A stretch of DNA of 64,000 nucleotides from Microtetraspora malaysiensis (GTDB lineage: Bacteria > Actinomycetota > Actinomycetes > Streptosporangiales > Streptosporangiaceae). The DNA is taken from positions 455,953-519,952 of the forward strand of contig NZ_BBYJ01000007.1 in the NCBI RefSeq assembly GCF_001528665.1. Direction: 5' to 3'. How positions within the stretch are numbered: the stretch's first letter is position 1; each line of letters opens with the position of its first letter. Below are positions 57,136 through 64,000 of the stretch, piece by piece. The position numbers and the translations under genes were made by a program. The notes under the pieces are model-generated. The model worked only from the letters and a program-made list of their open reading frames with translations. It ran no database searches and was not told the origin of the DNA.

Positions 57136-58074
57136 TCAGCCGGGCATCCGTACGCGGAGGGCCGGGACGAACCAGTCGAGCATCGGCACCGGGCTTTCCG
57201 GGGCCCGCCATCCGTTGATCACGGCGAGCAGGCGCAGGTACCGGTCCCTGCGCGGGTCGTTCGCCGCCTCCAGCCGGTCCAGCAGCCGACGGCGGAGGTC
57301 GAGGTCGTCGGGCCGGCCGAGACCCCGGGCGTACTCGTCCATGACGGCCGCGACCACGGCGTCGGCCCGAGGCGAGGTGGGCGGGACACCCGCCGCCAGG
57401 GCGGGAGCGACGAGGTCCCGGACCGCCGCGACCGGGTCGCGACGGACGCCGACGCTCCGGCCCTCGGCCCGCTCGGCGGCGTGGTGCTCGGCCATGCGCC
57501 GGATGCTCGCGCGGAAGTCCGGGTCCCGCGACATCTCGACCAGTTCCACCCATGCCTCGACCTGCTCGATCTCAGGGTCGTCGGGCAGCTCGGGGGTCAT
57601 CGAACGCCTGATCCCGGCGAACTCCGGATTCGCGCCCAGGTCGCCGAAGACGGTGTCGAGGAAATCGTCGATCAGGCGTCGGCGCTCGTCCTCGGAGAGC
57701 CTGGCCAGCTTGTGCATGAGATCCGTCTCCTCAGCTGTGGACCCGCGTCTGGCCACCGCCGTCAACACCGCGCGCCGCAGTCGGAGCGTACGGATCTGCA
57801 CCGCGAGGGCGTCGGCGTGCCGCGCCGCGACCTCCGGGAGCGACATCCGGCGGTCCACGACCTTCCGGATGGTGGGCAGGTCCACGCCCAGGTCGCGCAG
57901 GGTCCGTACGAGCTCCAGGCGGGCGACGGCGTCCACGTCGTAGCGGCGGTAGCCGGCCGGGGTGCGGTCGGCCGGCGGCACGATCCCGCGATCGGAGTAG
58001 AACCGGATGGCCTTGACCGTCAACCCGGTGCGCCGGGCCAGGTCACCGATCGAGTAGAGCGCGTCGCCGTTCAT
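57136..58074 (-). CDS. MerR family transcriptional regulator
   Basis: 312 aa. N-terminal winged HTH YSIGDLARRTGLTVKAIRFY with wing GYRRYDVDAVARLELVRTL, dimerisation helix to about residue 120, and a long effector domain of about 190 aa with acidic and hydrophobic residues (RLIDDFLDTVFGDLG) and no Cys-rich metal site. This fits drug- or small-molecule-sensing MerR proteins. A perfect palindrome lies 15 bp upstream of its ATG, so it is likely autoregulated. Confidence 0.93.
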   Translation of the reverse strand: MNGDALYSIGDLARRTGLTVKAIRFYSDRGIVPPADRTPAGYRRYDVDAVARLELVRTLRDLGVDLPTIRKVVDRRMSLPEVAARHADALAVQIRTLRLRRAVLTAVARRGSTAEETDLMHKLARLSEDERRRLIDDFLDTVFGDLGANPEFAGIRRSMTPELPDDPEIEQVEAWVELVEMSRDPDFRASIRRMAEHHAAERAEGRSVGVRRDPVAAVRDLVAPALAAGVPPTSPRADAVVAAVMDEYARGLGRPDDLDLRRRLLDRLEAANDPRRDRYLRLLAVINGWRAPESPVPMLDWFVPALRVRMPG

Positions 58075-58088
58075 GCCCTCACCCTCGC

Positions 58089-58107
58089 GTCTCCCCTTAC
58101 TGGAGAC
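58089..58107. promoter_or_regulatory. MerR-type operator
   Basis: GTCTCC-CCTTACT-GGAGAC, a perfect 6+6 inverted repeat with a 7-nt spacer. The ctcc..ggag pattern is characteristic of MerR-regulated promoters. It sits between the divergent MerR and methyltransferase genes. Confidence 0.65.
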
Positions 58108-58229
58108 TCAATCCTGATCGCTCAGATCCTCGCGTTCTGAACATCCTCGGCCACCGTTGACAGGCTGAGAGTCGGCGGGGGTCTCGTTCGAGCAGGCGGG
58201 AAGAGACCACCGGGCGGTATCTTCGCCCG

Positions 58230-59021
58230 ATGTCGGCAGCACCGCGGAAATTCGACCCGACCGCCTGGCAGCGTTGGCAAGAGGCTCCGTGGGGCCGGTT
58301 GCGCTACGCGGTCGCGGAGGCCAACCTGGTCCGCCACCTCGTCGAGCTCGGCCCGGGACCGCTGAGAGTGCTGGATCTCGCGGGCGGCGACGGCGGCGAC
58401 GCCGTCCGCCTCGCCGCGCGCGGCCACCATGTGACGATCGTGGACCGCGACCCGGCCATGCTGGAGGTCGCCGTCCGACGGGCGGCGGCCGCGGGCCTGC
58501 CCGAGAGGATCTCCTGCGTCGAGGCCGATGTCACGGCACTCCCGTCCGGCATCGCCGTGGCGGAGTTCGACGTCGTGCTCTGCCACAACCTGCTGCAGTA
58601 TGTGGCCGACGTGGGCGCCACTCTCGCCGCGGCCCTCGAACCGCTGCGACCCGGCGGACTCTTCTCCATCATGGCGGTCAACCGGCACTCGGAGCCCCTC
58701 ACAGTGGCGGCCAGGCAGTCGGATCCGGGCGCCGCGTACCGGGCGCTCGACGCCGACCGGACGCGGAGCCACACCTTCGGCGCGACGTTGACGCTCTACA
58801 CCGCCGAGGAGATCGCCCGCCACCTTGCGGATCTCGGCTGCCCGGCCGTCAGCCACTACGGCATCCGCGGCTTCTGCGACTACATCCCGGACGACGAGCG
58901 CAAGCACGCCCCTGGGTTCTACGCCGAGCTTGAGCGCCTGGAGTTGGCCGTCACCGATCGCGCGCCGTACAAGCACATCGCCCGGCTGTTCCAACTGATC
59001 GGCACCGTGCCCCGCCGCTGA
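58230..59021 (+). CDS. Class I SAM-dependent methyltransferase (CmoM-like)
   Basis: 263 aa. Motif I VLDLAGGDGGDAVRLAARGH, acidic loop VTIVDRDPAMLEVA, motif IV FDVVLCHNLLQYV. The N-terminal FDPTAWQRWQEAPWGRLRY and the EEIARHLADLG helix resemble SmtA/CmoM-type enzymes that modify tRNA in enterobacteria; the substrate here is unproven. Divergent from the MerR regulator, which may control it. Confidence 0.88.
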   Translation: MSAAPRKFDPTAWQRWQEAPWGRLRYAVAEANLVRHLVELGPGPLRVLDLAGGDGGDAVRLAARGHHVTIVDRDPAMLEVAVRRAAAAGLPERISCVEADVTALPSGIAVAEFDVVLCHNLLQYVADVGATLAAALEPLRPGGLFSIMAVNRHSEPLTVAARQSDPGAAYRALDADRTRSHTFGATLTLYTAEEIARHLADLGCPAVSHYGIRGFCDYIPDDERKHAPGFYAELERLELAVTDRAPYKHIARLFQLIGTVPRR

Positions 59022-59084
59022 CTTCACTGGCGTCCGGCAGTACCGGCAGGCCGTTCATCGTGGGCCTCGGGTCCGTCCTGAGGC

Positions 59085-60407
59085 TCACCCGGGGTCGGCG
59101 GTGGCGGCCATCGCCTGGTCCAGGGTCGCGGAGGGCGGCTCCTCCAGCTCGGACGGGGTGCGGTAGTCGCGCAGCGGGCGGTTGACCAGCGCCACCGCGA
59201 CGACGGCCAGCGTGGCGGTCAGGCCGCCCACCAGGAGTGCCACGGGCGCGGAGGTGACGGAGGCGAGCAGGCCACCACGGAAGTTGCCGACCTGCGGGCC
59301 GGCCGAGCCGATGACGTGCTCGACCGAGGCGACCCGCCCGCGGTACCGGTCGGGGGTCTCCAACTGGACCAGCGCGCCTCGGGTGACCACGGAGACGGTG
59401 TCGGCGGCACCGGAAATCGCGAGGCAACCGAGGGCGAGCCACAGCGGCCCGGCCAGGCCGAAAGCGGCGAGGGCGAGCCCCCAGACCGCGGCGGCCGCGA
59501 GCTGGACGACGCCGCTTCGCCGTAGCCGGGTGACGGTCCCGGAGAACAGACCGGCGCCGAGCCCGCCGACGGCGATCGAGGAGAGGAAGAGCCCGAGCGT
59601 GCGCGGGTTACCGTCGAAGCGGGCCTCGTTGATCAGCGGAAAGAGCGCGATCGGCATCGCCAGCAGGGTCGCGGCGAGATCGGTCGCGAAGCTTCCCCAC
59701 AGGGTGGGGCGCCGCAGGATGATCCGCCAGCCGCCTTGCGCCGGACGGCGGCGTCCGCCCCTCCCATCGCTCGCGGGCAGGTCGTCACCCTTCAGGGCGG
59801 GCATCGCGGGCATCGCGGGCAGCCGGATCACGGCGATCAGCGACGCGGCCTCGGCGAGCGCCTGGACCGTGTACGCGACGGAATACCCCCACTGGGCCAG
59901 CAGCACGCCGCCGAGCGCGGGCCCGACGAGCATGGACGCCTGGAAGACGACATTCTGCAGGGCGAGTCCGGCGGCGACCTGGTCGGCGGGGAGCAGCCGG
60001 ACGGGGAAGGTACGCCGTGCGGGGGCTCCGAGCGCCGAGCAGCCCGACTCCGCGGCGATCAGGGCGAGCAGCAGCAGGACGGACCGGTTGCCGGCCGCTG
60101 CCTGTGCGACGAGCCCGGCGCCCATCACAAGCTGGCCCGCGGTGGTGACCCGGACGAGCGCCCTGCGGTCGAGGGCGTCGGCCAGCGATCCGCCGACCAG
60201 TCCGAGGAGCATCAGCGGCACGCCGGACGCGAGGCCGATGGCGCCCGTCCAGAGCGGGCTGTGCGTCAGCTCCCAGACCTGCGCCAGCACGGCCACGGTC
60301 GCGATCTGGTGACCGAGCGAGCCGAGCGACGACCCGAGCCACAACTCGCGGAACGGCCGGCTGGAGCGGAGCGGACGGACGTCCATGAGCCGTTCACGCC
60401 AGGTCAT
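59085..60407 (-). CDS. MFS transporter
   Basis: 440 aa with about twelve hydrophobic segments. Motif A-like GGSLADALDRRALVRV between helices 2 and 3 and ELWLGSSLGSLGHQIATVAV at the N-terminus fit the enterobactin-exporter/DHA3 subfamily of drug and siderophore exporters. ATG at 60407 overlaps the stop of the upstream 40-codon ORF (ATGA). Substrate unknown. Confidence 0.88.
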   Translation of the reverse strand: MTWRERLMDVRPLRSSRPFRELWLGSSLGSLGHQIATVAVLAQVWELTHSPLWTGAIGLASGVPLMLLGLVGGSLADALDRRALVRVTTAGQLVMGAGLVAQAAAGNRSVLLLLALIAAESGCSALGAPARRTFPVRLLPADQVAAGLALQNVVFQASMLVGPALGGVLLAQWGYSVAYTVQALAEAASLIAVIRLPAMPAMPALKGDDLPASDGRGGRRRPAQGGWRIILRRPTLWGSFATDLAATLLAMPIALFPLINEARFDGNPRTLGLFLSSIAVGGLGAGLFSGTVTRLRRSGVVQLAAAAVWGLALAAFGLAGPLWLALGCLAISGAADTVSVVTRGALVQLETPDRYRGRVASVEHVIGSAGPQVGNFRGGLLASVTSAPVALLVGGLTATLAVVAVALVNRPLRDYRTPSELEEPPSATLDQAMAATADPG

Positions 60408-60526
60408 GGACGTGGCTCCAGCGCGGCCGCGGAGGCGGTGTCTCCGTCGAGGTGGGCGAGGATCCGGTCACGTGAAGAACGGCGTCCCGGCGACTCGGGC
60501 GACGCCGCGGGGTCCGGAGATGTCAT
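60404..60526 (-). CDS. Small leader ORF, possibly a truncated regulator
   Basis: 40 aa from ATG at 60526 (MTSPDPAASPESPGRRSSRD, then RILAHLDGDTASAAALEPRP). It is coupled to the MFS gene by an ATGA overlap. Six bases separate the ATG from TATATT, so the mRNA may be leaderless. The DRILAHLDG...SAAAL stretch looks like the beginning of a winged-helix domain that stops early, so this could be a regulator remnant or a regulatory uORF. Confidence 0.55.
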   Translation of the reverse strand: MTSPDPAASPESPGRRSSRDRILAHLDGDTASAAALEPRP

Positions 60527-60554
60527 AGCGCTAATATAACAGTGCTTATATAAC
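60527..60554 (-). repeat. Tandem 14-bp direct repeat in the MFS promoter
   Basis: AGCGCTAATATAAC (60527-60540) is followed immediately by AGTGCTTATATAAC (60541-60554), with two mismatches. This AT-rich pair stands out against the GC-rich surroundings and overlaps the probable -10 (TATATT on the minus strand). Candidate operator. Confidence 0.6.
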
Positions 60555-60576
60555 CTGCTCGCCCGGGCGGGCCGCC

Positions 60577-61350
60577 TCAGTCCACCGGTCCGCCGGCGAC
60601 GTAGAGGACCTGCCCCGAGACGAAGCCCGCCGCCGGACTGACCAGGTAGGAAGCGGTGTGCGCGACGTCCTCGGGCCGGCCGACCCGGCCCACCGGAATG
60701 GATTCCGCCGCCCTGCGCTGGAACTCCTCGAACTCCAGGCCGAGCCGCCGGGCCGAGGCACGGGTCATGTCGCTCACGATGAAGCCCGGCGCGATGGCGT
60801 TGGCTGTGACACCGTGCCGTCCAAGCTGGAGCGCGAGCGACTTGGTGAAGCCGATCAGCCCCGCCTTCGCGCTGGCGTAGTCCACCCGGGCCGCGTCTCC
60901 GACCGCGGAGATGCTCGACATGGTGACGACGCGCCCCCACCCCGCGTCGATCATGTGGGGGACGACGGCGCGGGTGAGGAAGAACGGGCCGCGCAGGTTG
61001 ACCCCCAAGACCATGTCCCACTGCTCGGTCGCCATCTCCACGAGGTCGGCACGCGGGCCGACGCCGGCGTTGTTGACCAGCACCGTCGGCGGCCCCAACT
61101 CGGCGGTGACCCGCGCGACGGCCTCCCCGACCAGGCCTTCGTCGGCGACATCGGCCCCGATCGCGAGAGCCGTACCGCCTTCGCGGGCGATGGCCTCGAC
61201 GGTGTCGGCGCAGTCCGCCTCGTTCAGGTCGATGACCGCCACCGCCAGGCCGTCCCTCGCCAGCCTCCGGGCCACAGCGGCGCCGATGCCGCGAGCCGCC
61301 CCGGTCACGATCGCTGTCTTCTTCGTAGCGGCACGAACCGTATGTGTCAC
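60577..61350 (-). CDS. SDR family oxidoreductase (FabG-like)
   Basis: 257 aa from GTG at 61350; GTG at 61368 is an alternative and neither has a strong ribosome site. TAIVTGAARGIGAAVARRLA at the N-terminus, NNAGVGPRAD, catalytic Ser in VVTMSSISAVG, Tyr/Lys in VDYASAKAGLIGFTKSLAL and a C-terminal SGQVLYVAGGPVD typical of 3-ketoacyl-ACP reductase-type SDRs. The actual substrate is unknown. It is separated from the MFS operon by the tandem repeat. Confidence 0.9.
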   Translation of the reverse strand: MTHTVRAATKKTAIVTGAARGIGAAVARRLARDGLAVAVIDLNEADCADTVEAIAREGGTALAIGADVADEGLVGEAVARVTAELGPPTVLVNNAGVGPRADLVEMATEQWDMVLGVNLRGPFFLTRAVVPHMIDAGWGRVVTMSSISAVGDAARVDYASAKAGLIGFTKSLALQLGRHGVTANAIAPGFIVSDMTRASARRLGLEFEEFQRRAAESIPVGRVGRPEDVAHTASYLVSPAAGFVSGQVLYVAGGPVD

Positions 61351-61590
61351 GCGGCGATTCCACGCCACTCAGGCTCGGCGGCCAAACGATTTAGCGTGCG
61401 GCCTAATAGTCAGTTCCGAGCTCGGCGTCGAAGACCTCACAGGAACCTGGTTCGCCCTGGGGCGGAGGAGTCCGTACGCCGCCGCGGGTCGTCATGAGGC
61501 GACCGCGGGCGTCGGCCAACAGCCTTTCCACATATGTGCGTGCTGTCCGGCACAGTTCTCCCCGGAAAGGCCGGCAATTCGGCGCCGAGC

Positions 61591-62145
61591 TCACCTCATT
61601 CCTGCGACGCTGAACACCGTCAATCGCTCGTCCTCTGCCAGCAGCAGCCGCTTGCCGTCAGAGCTGAACCCCAGGAAGCTCCACGCGTCCGTGTGTCCGG
61701 GAGGCGGCAGCACCTTGCCCGTCCGCAGGTCCGCGAAGATCCCCACCCCCGGCGCCGAGGTCGACGTGACCACGTAACTGCCGTCGTCCGACACCATCGG
61801 CCACTCCTCGTAGATCGTGTACGCCGTGAGCCGCCGTGGCACCACCCTTTCCTTGCCGTTCAGCGTCCGCTCGACGAACAGGCCATCCGACTTCCGGAAA
61901 TAGAGGAAATGCTTCCCATCCCCGCTGACCAGGAACGGCGCCCGCACGCCGGCGTTGACCGCATCCTTGGGCACCTTGGCGAGCGCCTCCGGCACCTCCA
62001 CCACATCTCCGTTGGTCAGCACCAGTTGCCAGGCCTGCGTTCGCTGCGCGTACGCGATCGTGACCGGCGCGGCAGCCGCCGCCGGCGATCCGATCAGTGT
62101 TGTGCCGGTCAGGAGCAATGCCGCCAGAGCTGTACGAAATCTCAT
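61591..62145 (-). CDS. Secreted beta-propeller-like protein, short
   Basis: 184 aa with a signal peptide (ALAALLLTGTTLIGSPAAAAA). The rest consists of TolB/WD-like blades: APFLVSGDGKHFLYFRKSDG, WPMVSDDGSYVVTSTSAPG and FLGFSSDGKRLLLAEDERL. Only about three blades fit, too few for a closed propeller, so it may be truncated or it may oligomerise. Start ATG at 62145 lacks a clear Shine-Dalgarno. Function unknown. Confidence 0.65.
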   Translation of the reverse strand: MRFRTALAALLLTGTTLIGSPAAAAAPVTIAYAQRTQAWQLVLTNGDVVEVPEALAKVPKDAVNAGVRAPFLVSGDGKHFLYFRKSDGLFVERTLNGKERVVPRRLTAYTIYEEWPMVSDDGSYVVTSTSAPGVGIFADLRTGKVLPPPGHTDAWSFLGFSSDGKRLLLAEDERLTVFSVAGMR

Positions 62146-62255
62146 GGTTCATGAGATGCCAGAAGCCGCCCGATTGTTGCCGGCCGCTTCCGCGGTTCGA
62201 GACCGGCCACCATTCGCCTCGAACGAGGGCCCGAACCGTTCAAACCACGCGGGTG

Positions 62256-62729
62256 TCAACACCAGCCTCCGCCATCCAGGGAAGACTCCACGTACACCTC
62301 GTAGCCATCGCCGCGCTCCTTCCTCATCGCGTCCGAGAACCCCAGCGAGAGCTCGACCTCCCTCCCTCCGACCGATTTGGTGAAGCAGATCAGCCCTTCA
62401 CCGTCATCATTCGGAGGGGGTGTCCACCCATCCTTTATCGCGACCTCTCGATAGAAGGACAACACGTCAGCTTGCGGAGCAGAAAATCGGTAGGCCTGTT
62501 GGACGGTCGTTATCCGGTCATCGCTCTCGCAGTAGCTACTGCGTCCCTCCTGTGGTGTCGCGCCCGCCGGATGAGCGTCGAGAATGCTGAGCGTCGCCAA
62601 AGAGGCGGCGAGCCGGTCATCGTCGGCGGTGCATCCATAGGTCAATGCCAGGAGAGCGAGAGGAGCGACCAAAAAAGCGCCCCACCCGATACAGGCGGCC
62701 GCAAGAACCGCAATTACCCAACGCGCCAT
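62256..62729 (-). CDS. Membrane-anchored hypothetical protein
   Basis: 157 aa from ATG at 62729. An N-terminal hydrophobic stretch (ARWVIAVLAAACIGWGAFLV, APLALLALTYG) precedes an extracytoplasmic domain with SFYREVAIKDGWTPPP and CFTKSVGGREVELSL, ending in GGGWC. Four Cys outside the helix could form disulfides. No family recognised. A 16-bp palindrome lies about 80 bp upstream. Confidence 0.6.
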   Translation of the reverse strand: MARWVIAVLAAACIGWGAFLVAPLALLALTYGCTADDDRLAASLATLSILDAHPAGATPQEGRSSYCESDDRITTVQQAYRFSAPQADVLSFYREVAIKDGWTPPPNDDGEGLICFTKSVGGREVELSLGFSDAMRKERGDGYEVYVESSLDGGGWC

Positions 62730-62808
62730 GATCGAGAGATTAGTGCCACCGCACATTCGCACAACAGGTACGGCTTCAGCCATCCTCGAATGCATCACAC
62801 CGTGACTC

Positions 62809-62824
62809 CACGTGAGATCACGTG
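62809..62824. promoter_or_regulatory. 16-bp palindrome
   Basis: CACGTGA-GA-TCACGTG, perfect 7+7, between the 157-aa gene and the end of the amidohydrolase gene. It could be an operator for the former or a small terminator stem for the latter. Confidence 0.4.
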
Positions 62825-62855
62825 ATTCACACCACCACCGCGCCCGACTCCTTAT

Positions 62856-63995
62856 CTAGCGGGGTTGGCGGACGCCCCGGCGCCACACCTCGGCGATCGC
62901 AGCGGTGGCGGTGATGTCGCGGGTCGGGTCGCCGTCGACGAGCAGGAGGTCGGCGCGTAGTCCGGGGGCGACGCGACCGCGGTCGGCCAGCCCGAAGTGG
63001 CGGGCGGGCACGCTGGTGGCCGCGGCGAGCGCCTCCGCGTTACTGAGCCCCGCTTCGGTGAGCAGGGCGATTTCGCGGTGCATGGCGGCACCGTGTACCG
63101 GGGCGAACGGGTTGGCATCGGTACCGGCCAGCAGCGATGCGCCGGCCCGGTGCAGGGTCCGGGCAGCGTGGACGGCGTTGTCGGCGCAGCCGGGCAGCGC
63201 GTGGTCCGCCGCCTCCGCCTGCCCGGTGATCGCCTCGAAGTACGCCAACGTGGTGACCACGAACACGCCCTGTGCGGCGATCCGGGCGGCGAGTTCGTGC
63301 CCGGCCGGGTCATCGGGCCCGGTATCGGCGTACACGTGGGCCAGGCCGTCGATGCCGGCGTCCAGCGCGATCGTGGCCTCCCGTGCGGTGATCGCGTGGC
63401 CGATGGTCGTCAGCCCGGTGGCGTGGGCGGCCTCGACCAGCGCGGCCACGATCTGCCGCGTCAGCGCCGGCAGCCGGGCACCGTGCACCGCACCGTCGTC
63501 GACCACGATCTTCAGGTAGTCGATCCCCTCGGTCCGCCGCGCCTCGACGAACCGCCTGGCCTGCCCGGGGTCCGCGACGGTGTCGAACCCGCCGACGGCA
63601 TCACCGAACGCTTCCACCGTCGAGGCGTCGAACCCGGCCATCAGCTGACTGGGGTGCCCACCCGGGGCGGTGGCGAGCATCCCGGCGCTGCGCAGGTCCG
63701 CCACCTCGTCGTTGCCGGCGGCCAACTCACGCTGGCGGGCCAGGTTGCCGGGCAGGCAGAACATGTCCAACTCGGTGGTGACGCCGTGGGTCAGCGCCTG
63801 GGCGAGGCTGCCGTCGAAGGTGTGGGTGTGCGCGTCGATCAGGCCGGGAAGCAGGGTCTTGCCGGATCCGTCGACCTCGACGTCGGCGGGGTGGCCGTCG
63901 GGCTCGGCGATCCGGTCCCCGTCTATGAGGACGTCGGCCCTCGGGACGGTCCGCTCACCGTCGAACACCCGCACATCACGGATCAGGGTACGCAT
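62856..63995 (-). CDS. Amidohydrolase family protein (imidazolonepropionase/prolidase-like)
   Basis: 379 aa from ATG at 63995, five bases from the window end, so its promoter lies outside. Metal-dependent amidohydrolase: GLIDAHTHTFDG supplies HxH, a likely bridging residue is in DYLKIVVDDG, His in TTIGHAIT and GLAHVYAD, Asp in LAGTDANPF. The N-terminal strand-rich region (VFDGERTVPRADVLIDGDRI) and C-terminal return (VAPGLRADLLLVDGDPTRDI) form the composite sheet. The substrate cannot be assigned. Confidence 0.92.
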   Translation of the reverse strand: MRTLIRDVRVFDGERTVPRADVLIDGDRIAEPDGHPADVEVDGSGKTLLPGLIDAHTHTFDGSLAQALTHGVTTELDMFCLPGNLARQRELAAGNDEVADLRSAGMLATAPGGHPSQLMAGFDASTVEAFGDAVGGFDTVADPGQARRFVEARRTEGIDYLKIVVDDGAVHGARLPALTRQIVAALVEAAHATGLTTIGHAITAREATIALDAGIDGLAHVYADTGPDDPAGHELAARIAAQGVFVVTTLAYFEAITGQAEAADHALPGCADNAVHAARTLHRAGASLLAGTDANPFAPVHGAAMHREIALLTEAGLSNAEALAAATSVPARHFGLADRGRVAPGLRADLLLVDGDPTRDITATAAIAEVWRRGVRQPR

Positions 63996-64000
63996 CGATC

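Noticed and set aside
61403-61594. 63-codon minus-strand ORF between the SDR and the propeller-like gene
   Set aside because: No ribosome binding site, no hydrophobic or domain pattern, and it overlaps the end of the neighbouring gene.

Overview
The window is a single stretch of chromosome from a high-GC actinobacterium. The gene order rpoC-rpoB // rplL-rplJ - lipoprotein - rplA-rplK-nusG-secE-tRNA-Trp-aspC, the GTG/TTG starts with purine-rich Shine-Dalgarno sequences, IdeR-type iron regulation, UdgX and SigE-family ECF factors all fit a filamentous actinomycete. Streptosporangiaceae or a relative is my best guess, inferred from gene content and not proven. There is no prophage, insertion sequence, CRISPR array or rRNA.

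1-15.3 kb: the transcription/translation core, all on the minus strand except aspC. tRNA-Trp, secE, nusG, rplK and rplA are followed by a conserved lipoprotein gene. rplJ-rplL has its own promoter and an L10-type leader with a terminator-like hairpin. Two Mce-associated-like membrane proteins sit between rplL and rpoB, and rpoBC has its own promoter and ends at a 20-bp-stem terminator.

15.3-24.9 kb: two tandem minus-strand cassettes, each a SigE-family ECF sigma factor overlapped by a single-pass membrane protein; one partner carries a PASTA domain. Both cassettes have the same AAC-N17-CGT element upstream. Then come an adenosine-deaminase-family gene and three tandem STAND/LuxR-type ATPase regulators of different lengths, one lacking the HTH.

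24.9-37.4 kb: a methyltransferase, an acyl-CoA dehydrogenase converging on a thiolase, then two paralogous cell-surface cassettes (secreted wall protein plus sortase). Their substrates share a C-terminal TPxGGAxTG-TM-RRR signal and their promoters share a 10-bp motif. Between the cassettes lie an intact DUF2079 membrane protein gene and what looks like the degenerate tail of another. A second acyl-CoA dehydrogenase follows.

37.4-51.8 kb: housekeeping and signalling. There is an alpha/beta hydrolase, a PAS-GAF-PP2C-HATPase phosphatase, an IdeR/DtxR regulator, UdgX, PdxH, citrate synthase, a large P-loop-like/TM/periplasmic-binding-protein fusion, SerC, a YqhA-like protein, a rhomboid protease, a 61-bp-period tandem repeat, enoyl-CoA hydratase plus SDR, and a STAS anti-sigma antagonist.

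51.8-64 kb: a CbiMN-Q-O nickel/cobalt ECF transporter with a Nur-like box over its promoter, a GT2 glycosyltransferase, a MerR regulator with a perfect palindromic operator, a methyltransferase, a short leaderless ORF coupled to an MFS transporter behind a tandem 14-bp repeat, an SDR, two small exported or membrane proteins and an amidohydrolase.

Most long opposite-strand ORFs in this window are GC-frame shadows and were left out. All promoter, operator and terminator calls come from reading by eye.
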